Shown here: positions 22,550 through 37,500 of the stretch, one piece after another
Layout: each line of letters opens with the position of its first letter
How positions within the stretch are numbered: the stretch's first letter is position 1
Origin: Mesostigma viride
Taxonomy: Eukaryota > Streptophyta > Mesostigmatophyceae > Mesostigmatales > Mesostigmataceae
Length of the DNA: 64,000 nt
Reading direction: 5' to 3'
NCBI GenBank assembly: GCA_009746045.1
Contig: RPFO01000089.1
Span: 318,458-382,457, forward strand
Translations under genes and position numbers: made by a program
The notes under the pieces: model-generated
Database searches by the model: none
Seen by the model: only the letters and a program-made list of their open reading frames with translations
Told to the model about the DNA's origin: nothing

Positions 22550-25500
22550 GTGAGTGGCTCTGTTGGATGGGTTGATGGCGGTGCGTGGCGCTGTTTGGTG
22601 GATTAACGGTAACGGATGAGTGTATGCAGCCGTTGCCTCTTGAAGGGCCTCGTTGGGGCTCTTTTCCACACCCTCCCATCCTTATGTCCCGTTCTCACAC
22701 CCTTCTCTGCTTTTGTCCCTTTCTCACACCCTCTGCTTTGGCCCCTGTCTCACACCCTCCCATCCTTTTGTCATGCCCCCCCTCCTCCCCCCCCCCCTTG
22801 TGCTTCCGCTCGCCACACAGGTGGACACCAGCGGCGCGATGACCCTCACGATTCGTGTGGAGTACTCGACGAGGGGCAGCCGGCCGGGGGTGACATTCTT
22901 TCCAGGGGGCCAGGACGAGATCCCAGGGCATCCCTCAGCTGGCATGGAGCCTGGTAGCTCTGCCGGTGCTGGTATGAATGCTGGCGCTGGTGCTACTGGC
23001 GCCGGCACTGCCGTGCTCGCCCATGGCGACAAGCGCTGTGCTCGCTACTGGCTGCCATGTGTCGACCTGGAGCGCGTGAGGTGAGCCTGAGGGGTAGGGG
23101 GGGGGGCGGCTGTTTAACGCAGTAGCGTGGCAAGGAGATTGGTCGCAGCAGTTTGAAGGGGGTTCTGTACTCATTTTAGTACGTTGTACAGCGATCTGTC
23201 TCAGACGTAAGGTCTTATACCTGGGCAGCCCCTGCTGTGATTTGATACTATCCCGCTGTACATTAGGGGGTTGTGTCTCTTCACCCTTGGAATTGCTTAT
23301 TTTATTTTCTTTTTCGTCATGGGATGAAGGCAGTGAATGCTTCACTGGCATACCTATGGTGGCCTATGGCCTATATGGGTGATGGGTGGATGCGACATTG
23401 TGTTTTGGTACACCCTACACAGTTGTGGCTTGCTACTCTGCGGTTCTATTATGGTGCTGGTGGATTATGGAACAGTGCCACAGACAATTTTTTGGATACC
23501 TTGACTACTGGGCAGTCATGATTACTCCCCCCCCCCCCCCCCTACATAACCTCTTGCAAGTGTCGCAGTTAATGCTTTGTATTCATCCCCCCTGCACCCT
23601 CAAACCAGACAGGGACTTACTTCCTTTCATCCGAATAGTCCTGAGGCCTTTTCCCTACCCTCAGCTCTCTGCCAGCCGCTATGAAATCAAAGTGGAACTG
23701 CTTGCAAACACGACCCTTAAACTGCCAACACCGACTCCCTTACCACCATGCGCCAACAGCACTTAACAAACGTTTAAGCTATTCTAAAGCAGCCTTTAAA
23801 AATCTTTTCCCTCGTGCAGGTCCACTTTTGACATTGAGGTCACCGTGCCTGCGGGGGACGTGGCGGTGGCCAGCGGTCAACACTTGGAGGCGGCGGTACG
23901 TCCCCTCCTGTGCATGTCCCTTCTTCTTTTTTGTCCTTCTTTTCTAGTACTAACTCTTCTAGTAGTGTACATAATAACATGGCGTTGTCAGGCAGGGTGC
24001 ACCAGGTTTGTCGCGAAAATCAATCAACTGAAGCCTTTGATCTGCAGGGGGACAAACAGATGAACTGAAAAAGTGTATTTATCTTACTGGTAGCCGCTCC
24101 TATTCACCACGCTCTGGACCATTCAACACAAACACAACAGCCAGGGAATGGCTGGCCGCTTGCATGGCAGGCGCTGGATATAACTGCTTCTTCTTTCTCT
24201 TTATTGCTGACACATGCCCCTTTGGCATGCCCTGCACGCGTGCCACATCACCCCCTTGTCCTCCAAATCAGGTGCAAACCCCCTCCACGGATGCGCAGGG
24301 CGCCGGCCCGGACAGCTTCATGCGGGCGGGTCACGTGACCCACCGTTTCTGGGTCGCCCAGCCCATGTCCACCAGCAAGCTGCTCCTCTTCGTGGGCCCC
24401 CACTCCCGCTGCTCCTCGCTTCTTCCCGACGTCACCCAATTCCCTGGCACGTCCCTCACCTCCCACGCATGCCTCCTTCTAGACCACGGCGGTGGGGGCG
24501 GGGGCGCAGTCGGGCAGGGGGTGATGGCGCCAGCAGAGGCACGGCGGCGGCAGGCAGTTGTGGGGAAGCTGGAGCACGTCACGGGCGTGCTGGGCCTGGT
24601 GGTGCGCAGCTACCAGGAGTGGCTAGAGGAGCCGTTCCCACTCCCGGGGCTCCATTCCCTGTTTGTGGATGACGAGTACACGTTGGGGACGGGGCAGCTG
24701 GGCGCGGGGATGGCCGTATTTGGGTCGCGCCTGCTGGTGGATGAGTCGGATATCGACCAGGTGGGTGCAAGGGGGGGCAGGGCTGGGTTTGAGTTTCAGC
24801 TTCTGGTGGTTGTGTAAATTCCGCCGGGTGGGTGCAAGGGGGGAGGGGGGGGTAAGGGGCGAAGCAGGGAGCAGAAAACTGGGGGGGCGAATATCCACAC
24901 TGGGGTGTTTGACAGTTAAAGACTGGGATGTGACAGGCCGAGGATGACAGGCAAGGAGACTAGTGGGGGTCTTGGGGGCAAGTATCATAAGGCGTGCCTG
25001 GGAGCCGTGCGGAAGAGCCTGCCATTTGTGGGTGGTGGATCTTGGATGGGAATGTCCTGTAGACTCAGGGTCATCTTCAGATGCTTCCAATGTAAGTATT
25101 GGCCTGATCGATCCGGTGTAAACAGAACATTGCACAAGTGCAGGGGATAATTTCCTGGCTGCTAAGGTTTATTAAAAAGGTTTCTTGGATGCTGGTGGCG
25201 GAGCAGGGGCAAAGGGGGCCAGACCTGCCAGAAGGGTATCGTGACCGAACATGGCTTGCCACACACTAGTATGATTCTGCCACGTGCGGTCAGTGAGTGG
25301 CATGTAATATCTTTTCCTGAGAGTTACTGGTCGATCAAGCATCCTACCAAGTCAAAAAGTCACAGTGGCTTATGTTTGCATGTGCTGGCCTGGACCGTCC
25401 GTGACGGGTGACAGAACGTGGACACGGCATGCCAGCTGGCGTATGCGGTGGCACGCATGTGGCTGGGTGCACGCATGCTCCCTGAGCACCCTGCCGACGG

Positions 25501-28500
25501 TGAGCGCACAGAAGACACGCTTGTCGCTGTTATTATGATGGTTTTAAAAAAATATTTTTCTTTGGCTCCCATGGTTCTGTAAATACAAAGAAAGGGAGAC
25601 ATCGCTGCTACATTTCTCTATTGCTGCCCTTTTGGCCTCCGGAGCAATGCTTGCCATTCAAATATAGTCGTACAATGATTGTGTGACGAGGCCGATCCGC
25701 CTTGGCCTCGAGCGTTGCGAATAGCATGTCCATGTCGTTCTACCGCAGCGTACCTTATGTGATTATTTAACTAACCTAGCTACGTAATTAACTAACCTAG
25801 CGTGCCATCTGGTGGGCACTGAAAATTTCCACCGGAAGTAAGTAAAGATGTCTGGTGGTCACGTGTTTGATGGATTGATGTAATCTGATCTCACCGTCCC
25901 TATCGTGTGCGCTTGTCGGTCAAAGACGGGCATGGAAGCCTGGCAATGGCTACATGGGTCAAGAGTGCTGTTTATTGATGTCCGCTCATTTGCTTTACCT
26001 GATGGACCTGATCCGCTCAATGGTTCACTTTGATTGAGCTCATTCGCTCAATGGTTCACCTTCATTGATCTAAGTCGCTCCACGATTTATCTTGGCTGAT
26101 TTTATTCGCTCAACGGTTCATTTCGATTGATCTAATTTGCTCAATAGCTCCTCTTGATCCAGTCTGCTGGATTTGCAGGCTACTGCCGCCCTCTGTACTC
26201 ACACTAGCAAAGACCAACCTCAAGCATTTGGGCCACTTCGACCTCCCCACTGGCATCCGTTCCGTGTGCACTATGCTGGCAATTGCACCTGTCGCTCCCT
26301 CAGCCAGGGTACCTGGGTTACTCGTCAGTGCTAGCGTGTGTGGGTGGCTTGTTCAGATCGCGAAGTGGCGGGCACACTGAAATAATTTCTGCGTGGCGCC
26401 ATGGCACCAACCTTTGCATCCGTGGCTAGGAGTTGGCGTTAAAGGGGGTATGAATGGCTTGATGTGTGCTTGGCTTGGTGAGGCATCCATGCCTTTTGAA
26501 ACCCTTGCATCCCTGGCTCTCATTGTTGCATCCATTGCAACTTTGGTTGCATCCATGGCATATGCTGCATCCATTGCATTGGTTGCTACCTGCATGCCTC
26601 CAGAGTGGCTGCTGCTTGGCTTTGCGGGCATGCTCATGCGCGTGTTTGTGCGCAAGTACTTTGGCAACAACGAGCTCTGCTACCAAAAGTGCAAGGTACT
26701 CAACTTCACTAAAATGAAGTGTGTAGCGTAATTGAGCCAGGTTGGAAAACCTCGCAGTGCAACCAAAAGTGCAAGGTACGCAACTTGACGATAGATAAGC
26801 TATAGCCTACTTGAGCCCAGTTGGGAAACCTTGCAGTGCTACCAAAAGTGCAAGGTGCGAAGATACGGCTTTCGTCCCCAGTGCTCACTAGCTACCAAGA
26901 GTGCAAGGTGCAAAGGTACGGCGTTCGTCCCCAGTGCTCACTAGCTACCAAGAGTGCAAGGTGCAAAGGTACGGCGTTCGTCCCCAGTGCTCACTAGCTA
27001 CCAAGAGTGCCAGGTGCAAAGGTACGGCGTTCGTCCCCAGTGCTCACTAGCTACCAAGAGTGCAAGGTGCAAAGGTACGGCTTTCGTCCCCAGTGCTCAC
27101 TAGCTACCAAGAGTGCAAGGTGCAAAGGTACGGCTTTCGTCCCCAGTGCTCACTAGCTACCAAGAGTGCAAGGTGCAAAGGTACGGCTTTCGTCCCCAGT
27201 GCTCACTAGCTACCAAGAGTGCAAGGTGCAAAGGTACGGCTTTCGTCCCCAGTGCTCACTAGCTACCAAGAGTGCAAGGTGCAAAGGTACGGCTTTCGTC
27301 CCCAGTGCTCACTAGCTACCAAGAGTGCAAGGTGCAAAGGTACGGCTTTCGTCCCCAGTGCTCACTAGCTACCAAGAGTGCAAGGTGCAAAGGTACGGCT
27401 TTCGTCCCCAGTGCTCACTAGCTACCAAGAGTGCAAGGTGCAAAGGTACGGCGTTCGTCCCCAGTGCTCACTAGCTACCAAGAGTGCAAGGTGCAAAGGT
27501 ACGGCTTTCGTCCCCAGTGCTCACTAGCTACCAAGAGTGCAAGGTGCAAAGGTACGGCGTTCGTCCCCAGTGCTCACTAGCTACCAAGAGTGCAAGGTGC
27601 AAAGGTACGGCGTTCGTCCCCAGTGCTCACTAGCTACCAAGAGTGCAAGGTGCAAAGGTACGGCGTTCGTCCCCAGTGCTCACTAGCTACCAAGAGTGCA
27701 AGGTGCAAAGGTACGGCTTTCGTCCCCAGTGCTCACTAGCTACCAAGAGTGCAAGGTGCAAAGGTACGGCTTTCGTCCCCAGTGCTCACTAGCTACCAAG
27801 AGTGCAAGGTGCAAAGGTACGGCTTTCGTCCCCAGTGCTCACTAGCTACCAAGAGTGCAAGGTGCAAAGGTACGGCTTTCGTCCCCAGTGCTCACTAGCT
27901 ACCAAGAGTGCAAGGTGCAAAGGTACGGCTTTCGTCCCCAGTGCTCACTAGCTACCAAGAGTGCAAGGTGCAAAGGTACGGCTTTCGTCCCCAGTGCTCA
28001 CTAGCTACCAAGAGTGCAAGGTGCAAAGGTACGGCTTTCGTCCCCAGTGCTCACTAGCTACCAAGAGTGCAAGGTGCAAAGGTACGGCTTTCGTCCCCAG
28101 TGCTCACTAGCTACCAAGAGTGCAAGGTGCAAAGGTACGGCTTTCGTCCCCAGTGCTCACTAGCTACCAAGAGTGCAAGGTGCAAAGGTACGGCTTTCGT
28201 CCCCAGTGCTCACTAGCTACCAAGAGTGCAAGGTGCAAAGGTACGGCTTTCGTCCCCAGTGCTCACTAGCTACCAAGAGTGCAAGGTGCAAAGGTACGGC
28301 TTTCGTCCCCAGTGCTCACTAGCTACCAAGAGTGCAAGGTGCAAAGGTACGGCTTTCGTCCCCAGTGCTCACTAGCTACCAAGAGTGCAAGGTGCAAAGG
28401 TACGGCTTTCGTCCCCAGTGCTCACTAGCTACCAAGAGTGCAAGGTGCAAAGGTACGGCTTTCGTCCCCAGTGCTCACTAGCTACCAAGAGTGCAAGGTG

Positions 28501-31500
28501 CAAAGGTACGGCTTTCGTCCCCAGTGCTCACTAGCTACCAAGAGTGCAAGGTGCAAAGGTACGGCTTTCGTCCCCAGTGCTCACTAGCTACCAAGAGTGC
28601 AAGGTGCAAAGGTACGGCTTTCGTCCCCAGTGCTCACTAGCTACCAAGAGTGCAAGGTGCAAAGGTACGGCTTTCGTCCCCAGTGCTCACTAGCTACCAA
28701 GAGTGCAAGGTGCAAAGGTACGGCTTTCGTCCCCAGTGCTCACTAGCTACCAAGAGTGCAAGGTGCAAAGGTACGGCTTTCGTCCCCAGTGCTCACTAGC
28801 TACCAAGAGTGCAAGGTGCAAAGGTACGGCTTTCGTCCCCAGTGCTCACTAGCTACCAAGAGTGCAAGGTGCAAAGGTACGGCTTTCGTCCCCAGTGCTC
28901 ACTAGCTACCAAGAGTGCAAGGTGCAAAGGTACGGCTTTCGTCCCCAGTGCTCACTAGCTACCAAGAGTGCAAGGTGCAAAGGTACGGCTTTCGTCCCCA
29001 GTGCTCACTAGCTACCAAGAGTGCAAGGTGCAAAGGTACGGCTTTCGTCCCCAGTGCTCACTAGCTACCAAGAGTGCAAGGTGCAAAGGTACGGCTTTCG
29101 TCCCCAGTGCTCACTAGCTACCAAGAGTGCAAGGTGCAAAGGTACGGCTTTCGTCCCCAGTGCTCACTAGCTACCAAGAGTGCAAGGTGCAAAGGTACGG
29201 CTTTCGTCCCCAGTGCTCACTAGCTACCAAGAGTGCAAGGTGCAAAGGTACGGCTTTCGTCCCCAGTGCTCACTAGCTACCAAGAGTGCAAGGTGCAAAG
29301 GTACGGCTTTCGTCCCCAGTGCTCACTAGCTACCAAGAGTGCAAGGTGCAAAGGTACGGCTTTCGTCCCCAGTGCTCACTAGCTACCAAGAGTGCAAGGT
29401 GCAAAGGTACGGCTTTCGTCCCCAGTGCTCACTAGCTACCAAGAGTGCAAGGTGCAAAGGTACGGCTTTCGTCCCCAGTGCTCACTAGCTACCAAGAGTG
29501 CAAGGTGCAAAGGTACGGCTTTCGTCCCCAGTGCTCACTAGCTACCAAGAGTGCAAGGTGCAAAGGTACGGCTTTCGTCCCCAGTGCTCACTAGCTACCA
29601 AGAGTGCAAGGTGCAAAGGTACGGCTTTCGTCCCCAGTGCTCACTAGCTACCAAGAGTGCAAGGTGCAAAGGTACGGCTTTCGTCCCCAGTGCTCACTAG
29701 CTACCAAGAGTGCAAGGTGCAAAGGTACGGCTTTCGTCCCCAGTGCTCACTAGCTACCAAGAGTGCAAGGTGCAAAGGTACGGCTTTCGTCCCCAGTGCT
29801 CACTAGCTACCAAGAGTGCAAGGTGCAAAGGTACGGCTTTCGTCCCCAGTGCTCACTAGCTACCAAGAGTGCAAGGTGCAAAGGTACGGCTTTCGTCCCC
29901 AGTGCTCACTAGCTACCAAGAGTGCAAGGTGCAAAGGTACGGCTTTCGTCCCCAGTGCTCACTAGCTACCAAGAGTGCAAGGTGCAAAGGTACGGCTTTC
30001 GTCCCCAGTGCTCACTAGCTACCAAGAGTGCAAGGTGCAAAGGTACGGCTTTCGTCCCCAGTGCTCACTAGCTACCAAGAGTGCAAGGTGCAAAGGTACG
30101 GCTTTCGTCCCCAGTGCTCACTAGCTACCAAGAGTGCAAGGTGCAAAGGTACGGCTTTCGTCCCCAGTGCTCACTAGCTACCAAGAGTGCAAGGTGCAAA
30201 GGTACGGCTTTCGTCCCCAGTGCTCACTAGCTACCAAGAGTGCAAGGTGCAAAGGTACGGCTTTCGTCCCCAGTGCTCACTAGCTACCAAGAGTGCAAGG
30301 TGCAAAGGTACGGCTTTCGTCCCCAGTGCTCACTAGCTACCAAGAGTGCAAGGTGCAAAGGTACGGCTTTCGTCCCCAGTGCTCACTAGCTACCAAGAGT
30401 GCAAGGTGCAAAGGTACGGCTTTCGTCCCCAGTGCTCACTAGCTACCAAGAGTGCAAGGTGCAAAGGTACGGCTTTCGTCCCCAGTGCTCACTAGCTACC
30501 AAGAGTGCAAGGTGCAAAGGTACGGCTTTCGTCCCCAGTGCTCACTAGCTACCAAGAGTGCAAGGTGCAAAGGTACGGCTTTCGTCCCCAGTGCTCACTA
30601 GCTACCAAGAGTGCAAGGTGCAAAGGTACGGCTTTCGTCCCCAGTGCTCACTAGCTACCAAGAGTGCAAGGTGCAAAGGTACGGCTTTCGTCCCCAGTGC
30701 TCACTAGCTACCAAGAGTGCAAGGTGCAAAGGTACGGCTTTCGTCCCCAGTGCTCACTAGCTACCAAGAGTGCAAGGTGCAAAGGTACGGCTTTCGTCCC
30801 CAGTGCTCACTAGCTACCAAGAGTGCAAGGTGCAAAGGTACGGCTTTCGTCCCCAGTGCTCACTAGCTACCAAGAGTGCAAGGTGCAAAGGTACGGCTTT
30901 CGTCCCCAGTGCTCACTAGCTACCAAGAGTGCAAGGTGCAAAGGTACGGCTTTCGTCCCCAGTGCTCACTAGCTACCAAGAGTGCAAGGTGCAAAGGTAC
31001 GGCTTTCGTCCCCAGTGCTCACTAGCTACCAAGAGTGCAAGGTGCAAAGGTACGGCTTTCGTCCCCAGTGCTCACTAGCTACCAAGAGTGCAAGGTGCAA
31101 AGGTACGGCTTTCGTCCCCAGTGCTCACTAGCTACCAAGAGTGCAAGGTGCAAAGGTACGGCTTTCGTCCCCAGTGCTCACTAGCTACCAAGAGTGCAAG
31201 GTGCAAAGGTACGGCTTTCGTCCCCAGTGCTCACTAGCTACCAAGAGTGCAAGGTGCAAAGGTACGGCTTTCGTCCCCAGTGCTCACTAGCTACCAAGAG
31301 TGCAAGGTGCAAAGGTACGGCTTTCGTCCCCAGTGCTCACTAGCTACCAAGAGTGCAAGGTGCAAAGGTACGGCTTTCGTCCCCAGTGCTCACTAGCTAC
31401 CAAGAGTGCAAGGTGCAAAGGTACGGCTTTCGTCCCCAGTGCTCACTAGCTACCAAGAGTGCAAGGTGCAAAGGTACGGCTTTCGTCCCCAGTGCTCACT

Positions 31501-34500
31501 AGCTACCAAGAGTGCAAGGTGCAAAGGTACGGCTTTCGTCCCCAGTGCTCACTAGCTACCAAGAGTGCAAGGTGCAAAGGTACGGCTTTCGTCCCCAGTG
31601 CTCACTAGCTACCAAGAGTGCAAGGTGCAAAGGTACGGCTTTCGTCCCCAGTGCTCACTAGCTACCAAGAGTGCAAGGTGCAAAGGTACGGCTTTCGTCC
31701 CCAGTGCTCACTAGCTACCAAGAGTGCAAGGTGCAAAGGTACGGCTTTCGTCCCCAGTGCTCACTAGCTACCAAGAGTGCAAGGTGCAAAGGTACGGCTT
31801 TCGTCCCCAGTGCTCACTAGCTACCAAGAGTGCAAGGTGCAAAGGTACGGCTTTCGTCCCCAGTGCTCACTAGCTACCAAGAGTGCAAGGTGCAAAGGTA
31901 CGGCTTTCGTCCCCAGTGCTCACTAGCTACCAAGAGTGCAAGGTGCAAAGGTACGGCTTTCGTCCCCAGTGCTCACTAGCTACCAAGAGTGCAAGGTGCA
32001 AAGGTACGGCTTTCGTCCCCAGTGCTCACTAGCTACCAAGAGTGCAAGGTGCAAAGGTACGGCTTTCGTCCCCAGTGCTCACTAGCTACCAAGAGTGCAA
32101 GGTGCAAAGGTACGGCTTTCGTCCCCAGTGCTCACTAGCTACCAAGAGTGCAAGGTGCAAAGGTACGGCTTTCGTCCCCAGTGCTCACTAGCTACCAAGA
32201 GTGCAAGGTGCAAAGGTACGGCTTTCGTCCCCAGTGCTCACTAGCTACCAAGAGTGCAAGGTGCAAAGGTACGGCTTTCGTCCCCAGTGCTCACTAGCTA
32301 CCAAGAGTGCAAGGTGCAAAGGTACGGCTTTCGTCCCCAGTGCTCACTAGCTACCAAGAGTGCAAGGTGCAAAGGTACGGCTTTCGTCCCCAGTGCTCAC
32401 TAGCTACCAAGAGTGCAAGGTGCAAAGGTACGGCTTTCGTCCCCAGTGCTCACTAGCTACCAAGAGTGCAAGGTGCAAAGGTACGGCTTTCGTCCCCAGT
32501 GCTCACTAGCTACCAAGAGTGCAAGGTGCAAAGGTACGGCTTTCGTCCCCAGTGCTCACTAGCTACCAAGAGTGCAAGGTGCAAAGGTACGGCTTTCGTC
32601 CCCAGTGCTCACTAGCTACCAAGAGTGCAAGGTGCAAAGGTACGGCTTTCGTCCCCAGTGCTCACTAGCTACCAAGAGTGCAAGGTGCAAAGGTACGGCT
32701 TTCGTCCCCAGTGCTCACTAGCTACCAAGAGTGCAAGGTGCAAAGGTACGGCTTTCGTCCCCAGTGCTCACTAGCTACCAAGAGTGCAAGGTGCAAAGGT
32801 ACGGCTTTCGTCCCCAGTGCTCACTAGCTACCAAGAGTGCAAGGTGCAAAGGTACGGCTTTCGTCCCCAGTGCTCACTAGCTACCAAGAGTGCAAGGTGC
32901 AAAGGTACGGCTTTCGTCCCCAGTGCTCACTAGCTACCAAGAGTGCAAGGTGCAAAGGTACGGCTTTCGTCCCCAGTGCTCACTAGCTACCAAGAGTGCA
33001 AGGTGCAAAGGTACGGCTTTCGTCCCCAGTGCTCACTAGCTACCAAGAGTGCAAGGTGCAAAGGTACGGCTTTCGTCCCCAGTGCTCACTAGCTACCAAG
33101 AGTGCAAGGTGCAAAGGTACGGCTTTCGTCCCCAGTGCTCACTAGCTACCAAGAGTGCAAGGTGCAAAGGTACGGCTTTCGTCCCCAGTGCTCACTAGCT
33201 ACCAAGAGTGCAAGGTGCAAAGGTACGGCTTTCGTCCCCAGTGCTCACTAGCTACCAAGAGTGCAAGGTGCAAAGGTACGGCTTTCGTCCCCAGTGCTCA
33301 CTAGCTACCAAGAGTGCAAGGTGCAAAGGTACGGCTTTCGTCCCCAGTGCTCACTAGCTACCAAGAGTGCAAGGTGCAAAGGTACGGCTTTCGTCCCCAG
33401 TGCTCACTAGCTACCAAGAGTGCAAGGTGCAAAGGTACGGCTTTCGTCCCCAGTGCTCACTAGCTACCAAGAGTGCAAGGTGCAAAGGTACGGCTTTCGT
33501 CCCCAGTGCTCACTAGCTACCAAGAGTGCAAGGTGCAAAGGTACGGCTTTCGTCCCCAGTGCTCACTAGCTACCAAGAGTGCAAGGTGCAAAGGTACGGC
33601 TTTCGTCCCCAGTGCTCACTAGCTACCAAGAGTGCAAGGTGCAAAGGTACGGCTTTCGTCCCCAGTGCTCACTAGCTACCAAGAGTGCAAGGTGCAAAGG
33701 TACGGCTTTCGTCCCCAGTGCTCACTAGCTACCAAGAGTGCAAGGTGCAAAGGTACGGCTTTCGTCCCCAGTGCTCACTAGCTACCAAGAGTGCAAGGTG
33801 CAAAGGTACGGCTTTCGTCCCCAGTGCTCACTAGCTACCAAGAGTGCAAGGTGCAAAGGTACGGCTTTCGTCCCCAGTGCTCACTAGCTACCAAGAGTGC
33901 AAGGTGCAAAGGTACGGCTTTCGTCCCCAGTGCTCACTAGCTACCAAGAGTGCAAGGTGCAAAGGTACGGCTTTCGTCCCCAGTGCTCACTAGCTACCAA
34001 GAGTGCAAGGTGCAAAGGTACGGCTTTCGTCCCCAGTGCTCACTAGCTACCAAGAGTGCAAGGTGCAAAGGTACGGCTTTCGTCCCCAGTGCTCACTAGC
34101 TACCAAGAGTGCAAGGTGCAAAGGTACGGCTTTCGTCCCCAGTGCTCACTAGCTACCAAGAGTGCAAGGTGCAAAGGTACGGCTTTCGTCCCCAGTGCTC
34201 ACTAGCTACCAAGAGTGCAAGGTGCAAAGGTACGGCTTTCGTCCCCAGTGCTCACTAGCTACCAAGAGTGCAAGGTGCAAAGGTACGGCTTTCGTCCCCA
34301 GTGCTCACTAGCTACCAAGAGTGCAAGGTGCAAAGGTACGGCTTTCGTCCCCAGTGCTCACTAGCTACCAAGAGTGCAAGGTGCAAAGGTACGGCTTTCG
34401 TCCCCAGTGCTCACTAGCTACCAAGAGTGCAAGGTGCAAAGGTACGGCTTTCGTCCCCAGTGCTCACTAGCTACCAAGAGTGCAAGGTGCAAAGGTACGG

Positions 34501-37500
34501 CTTTCGTCCCCAGTGCTCACTAGCTACCAAGAGTGCAAGGTGCAAAGGTACGGCTTTCGTCCCCAGTGCTCACTAGCTACCAAGAGTGCAAGGTGCAAAG
34601 GTACGGCTTTCGTCCCCAGTGCTCACTAGCTACCAAGAGTGCAAGGTGCAAAGGTACGGCTTTCGTCCCCAGTGCTCACTAGCTACCAAGAGTGCAAGGT
34701 GCAAAGGTACGGCTTTCGTCCCCAGTGCTCACTAGCTACCAAGAGTGCAAGGTGCAAAGGTACGGCTTTCGTCCCCAGTGCTCACTAGCTACCAAGAGTG
34801 CAAGGTGCAAAGGTACGGCTTTCGTCCCCAGTGCTCACTAGCTACCAAGAGTGCAAGGTGCAAAGGTACGGCTTTCGTCCCCAGTGCTCACTAGCTACCA
34901 AGAGTGCAAGGTGCAAAGGTACGGCTTTCGTCCCCAGTGCTCACTAGCTACCAAGAGTGCAAGGTGCAAAGGTACGGCTTTCGTCCCCAGTGCTCACTAG
35001 CTACCAAGAGTGCAAGGTGCAAAGGTACGGCTTTCGTCCCCAGTGCTCACTAGCTACCAAGAGTGCAAGGTGCAAAGGTACGGCTTTCGTCCCCAGTGCT
35101 CACTAGCTACCAAGAGTGCAAGGTGCAAAGGTACGGCTTTCGTCCCCAGTGCTCACTAGCTACCAAGAGTGCAAGGTGCAAAGGTACGGCTTTCGTCCCC
35201 AGTGCTCACTAGCTACCAAGAGTGCAAGGTGCAAAGGTACGGCTTTCGTCCCCAGTGCTCACTAGCTACCAAGAGTGCAAGGTGCAAAGGTACGGCTTTC
35301 GTCCCCAGTGCTCACTAGCTACCAAGAGTGCAAGGTGCAAAGGTACGGCTTTCGTCCCCAGTGCTCACTAGCTACCAAGAGTGCAAGGTGCAAAGGTACG
35401 GCTTTCGTCCCCAGTGCTCACTAGCTACCAAGAGTGCAAGGTGCAAAGGTACGGCTTTCGTCCCCAGTGCTCACTAGCTACCAAGAGTGCAAGGTGCAAA
35501 GGTACGGCTTTCGTCCCCAGTGCTCACTAGCTACCAAGAGTGCAAGGTGCAAAGGTACGGCTTTCGTCCCCAGTGCTCACTAGCTACCAAGAGTGCAAGG
35601 TGCAAAGGTACGGCTTTCGTCCCCAGTGCTCACTAGCTACCAAGAGTGCAAGGTGCAAAGGTACGGCTTTCGTCCCCAGTGCTCACTAGCTACCAAGAGT
35701 GCAAGGTGCAAAGGTACGGCTTTCGTCCCCAGTGCTCACTAGCTACCAAGAGTGCAAGGTGCAAAGGTACGGCTTTCGTCCCCAGTGCTCACTAGCTACC
35801 AAGAGTGCAAGGTGCAAAGGTACGGCTTTCGTCCCCAGTGCTCACTAGCTACCAAGAGTGCAAGGTGCAAAGGTACGGCTTTCGTCCCCAGTGCTCACTA
35901 GCTACCAAGAGTGCAAGGTGCAAAGGTACGGCTTTCGTCCCCAGTGCTCACTAGCTACCAAGAGTGCAAGGTGCAAAGGTACGGCTTTCGTCCCCAGTGC
36001 TCACTAGCTACCAAGAGTGCAAGGTGCAAAGGTACGGCTTTCGTCCCCAGTGCTCACTAGCTACCAAGAGTGCAAGGTGCAAAGGTACGGCTTTCGTCCC
36101 CAGTGCTCACTAGCTACCAAGAGTGCAAGGTGCAAAGGTACGGCTTTCGTCCCCAGTGCTCACTAGCTACCAAGAGTGCAAGGTGCAAAGGTACGGCTTT
36201 CGTCCCCAGTGCTCACTAGCTACCAAGAGTGCAAGGTGCAAAGGTACGGCTTTCGTCCCCAGTGCTCACTAGCTACCAAGAGTGCAAGGTGCAAAGGTAC
36301 GGCTTTCGTCCCCAGTGCTCACTAGCTACCAAGAGTGCAAGGTGCAAAGGTACGGCTTTCGTCCCCAGTGCTCACTAGCTACCAAGAGTGCAAGGTGCAA
36401 AGGTACGGCTTTCGTCCCCAGTGCTCACTAGCTACCAAGAGTGCAAGGTGCAAAGGTACGGCTTTCGTCCCCAGTGCTCACTAGCTACCAAGAGTGCAAG
36501 GTGCAAAGGTACGGCTTTCGTCCCCAGTGCTCACTAGCTACCAAGAGTGCAAGGTGCAAAGGTACGGCTTTCGTCCCCAGTGCTCACTAGCTACCAAGAG
36601 TGCAAGGTGCAAAGGTACGGCTTTCGTCCCCAGTGCTCACTAGCTACCAAGAGTGCAAGGTGCAAAGGTACGGCTTTCGTCCCCAGTGCTCACTAGCTAC
36701 CAAGAGTGCAAGGTGCAAAGGTACGGCTTTCGTCCCCAGTGCTCACTAGCTACCAAGAGTGCAAGGTGCAAAGGTACGGCTTTCGTCCCCAGTGCTCACT
36801 AGCTACCAAGAGTGCAAGGTGCAAAGGTACGGCTTTCGTCCCCAGTGCTCACTAGCTACCAAGAGTGCAAGGTGCAAAGGTACGGCTTTCGTCCCCAGTG
36901 CTCACTAGCTACCAAGAGTGCAAGGTGCAAAGGTACGGCTTTCGTCCCCAGTGCTCACTAGCTACCAAGAGTGCAAGGTGCAAAGGTACGGCTTTCGTCC
37001 CCAGTGCTCACTAGCTACCAAGAGTGCAAGGTGCAAAGGTACGGCTTTCGTCCCCAGTGCTCACTAGCTACCAAGAGTGCAAGGTGCAAAGGTACGGCTT
37101 TCGTCCCCAGTGCTCACTAGCTACCAAGAGTGCAAGGTGCAAAGGTACGGCTTTCGTCCCCAGTGCTCACTAGCTACCAAGAGTGCAAGGTGCAAAGGTA
37201 CGGCTTTCGTCCCCAGTGCTCACTAGCTACCAAGAGTGCAAGGTGCAAAGGTACGGCTTTCGTCCCCAGTGCTCACTAGCTACCAAGAGTGCAAGGTGCA
37301 AAGGTACGGCTTTCGTCCCCAGTGCTCACTAGCTACCAAGAGTGCAAGGTGCAAAGGTACGGCTTTCGTCCCCAGTGCTCACTAGCTACCAAGAGTGCAA
37401 GGTGCAAAGGTACGGCTTTCGTCCCCAGTGCTCACTAGCTACCAAGAGTGCAAGGTGCAAAGGTACGGCTTTCGTCCCCAGTGCTCACTAGCTACCAAGA

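Noticed and set aside
20699-22606. One 635-codon + strand open frame as a complete gene
   Set aside because: It runs through an 80-bp array and the CCCT tract. Only the part from 21673 to 22549 resembles TAF2, and clear splice sites bound that part.
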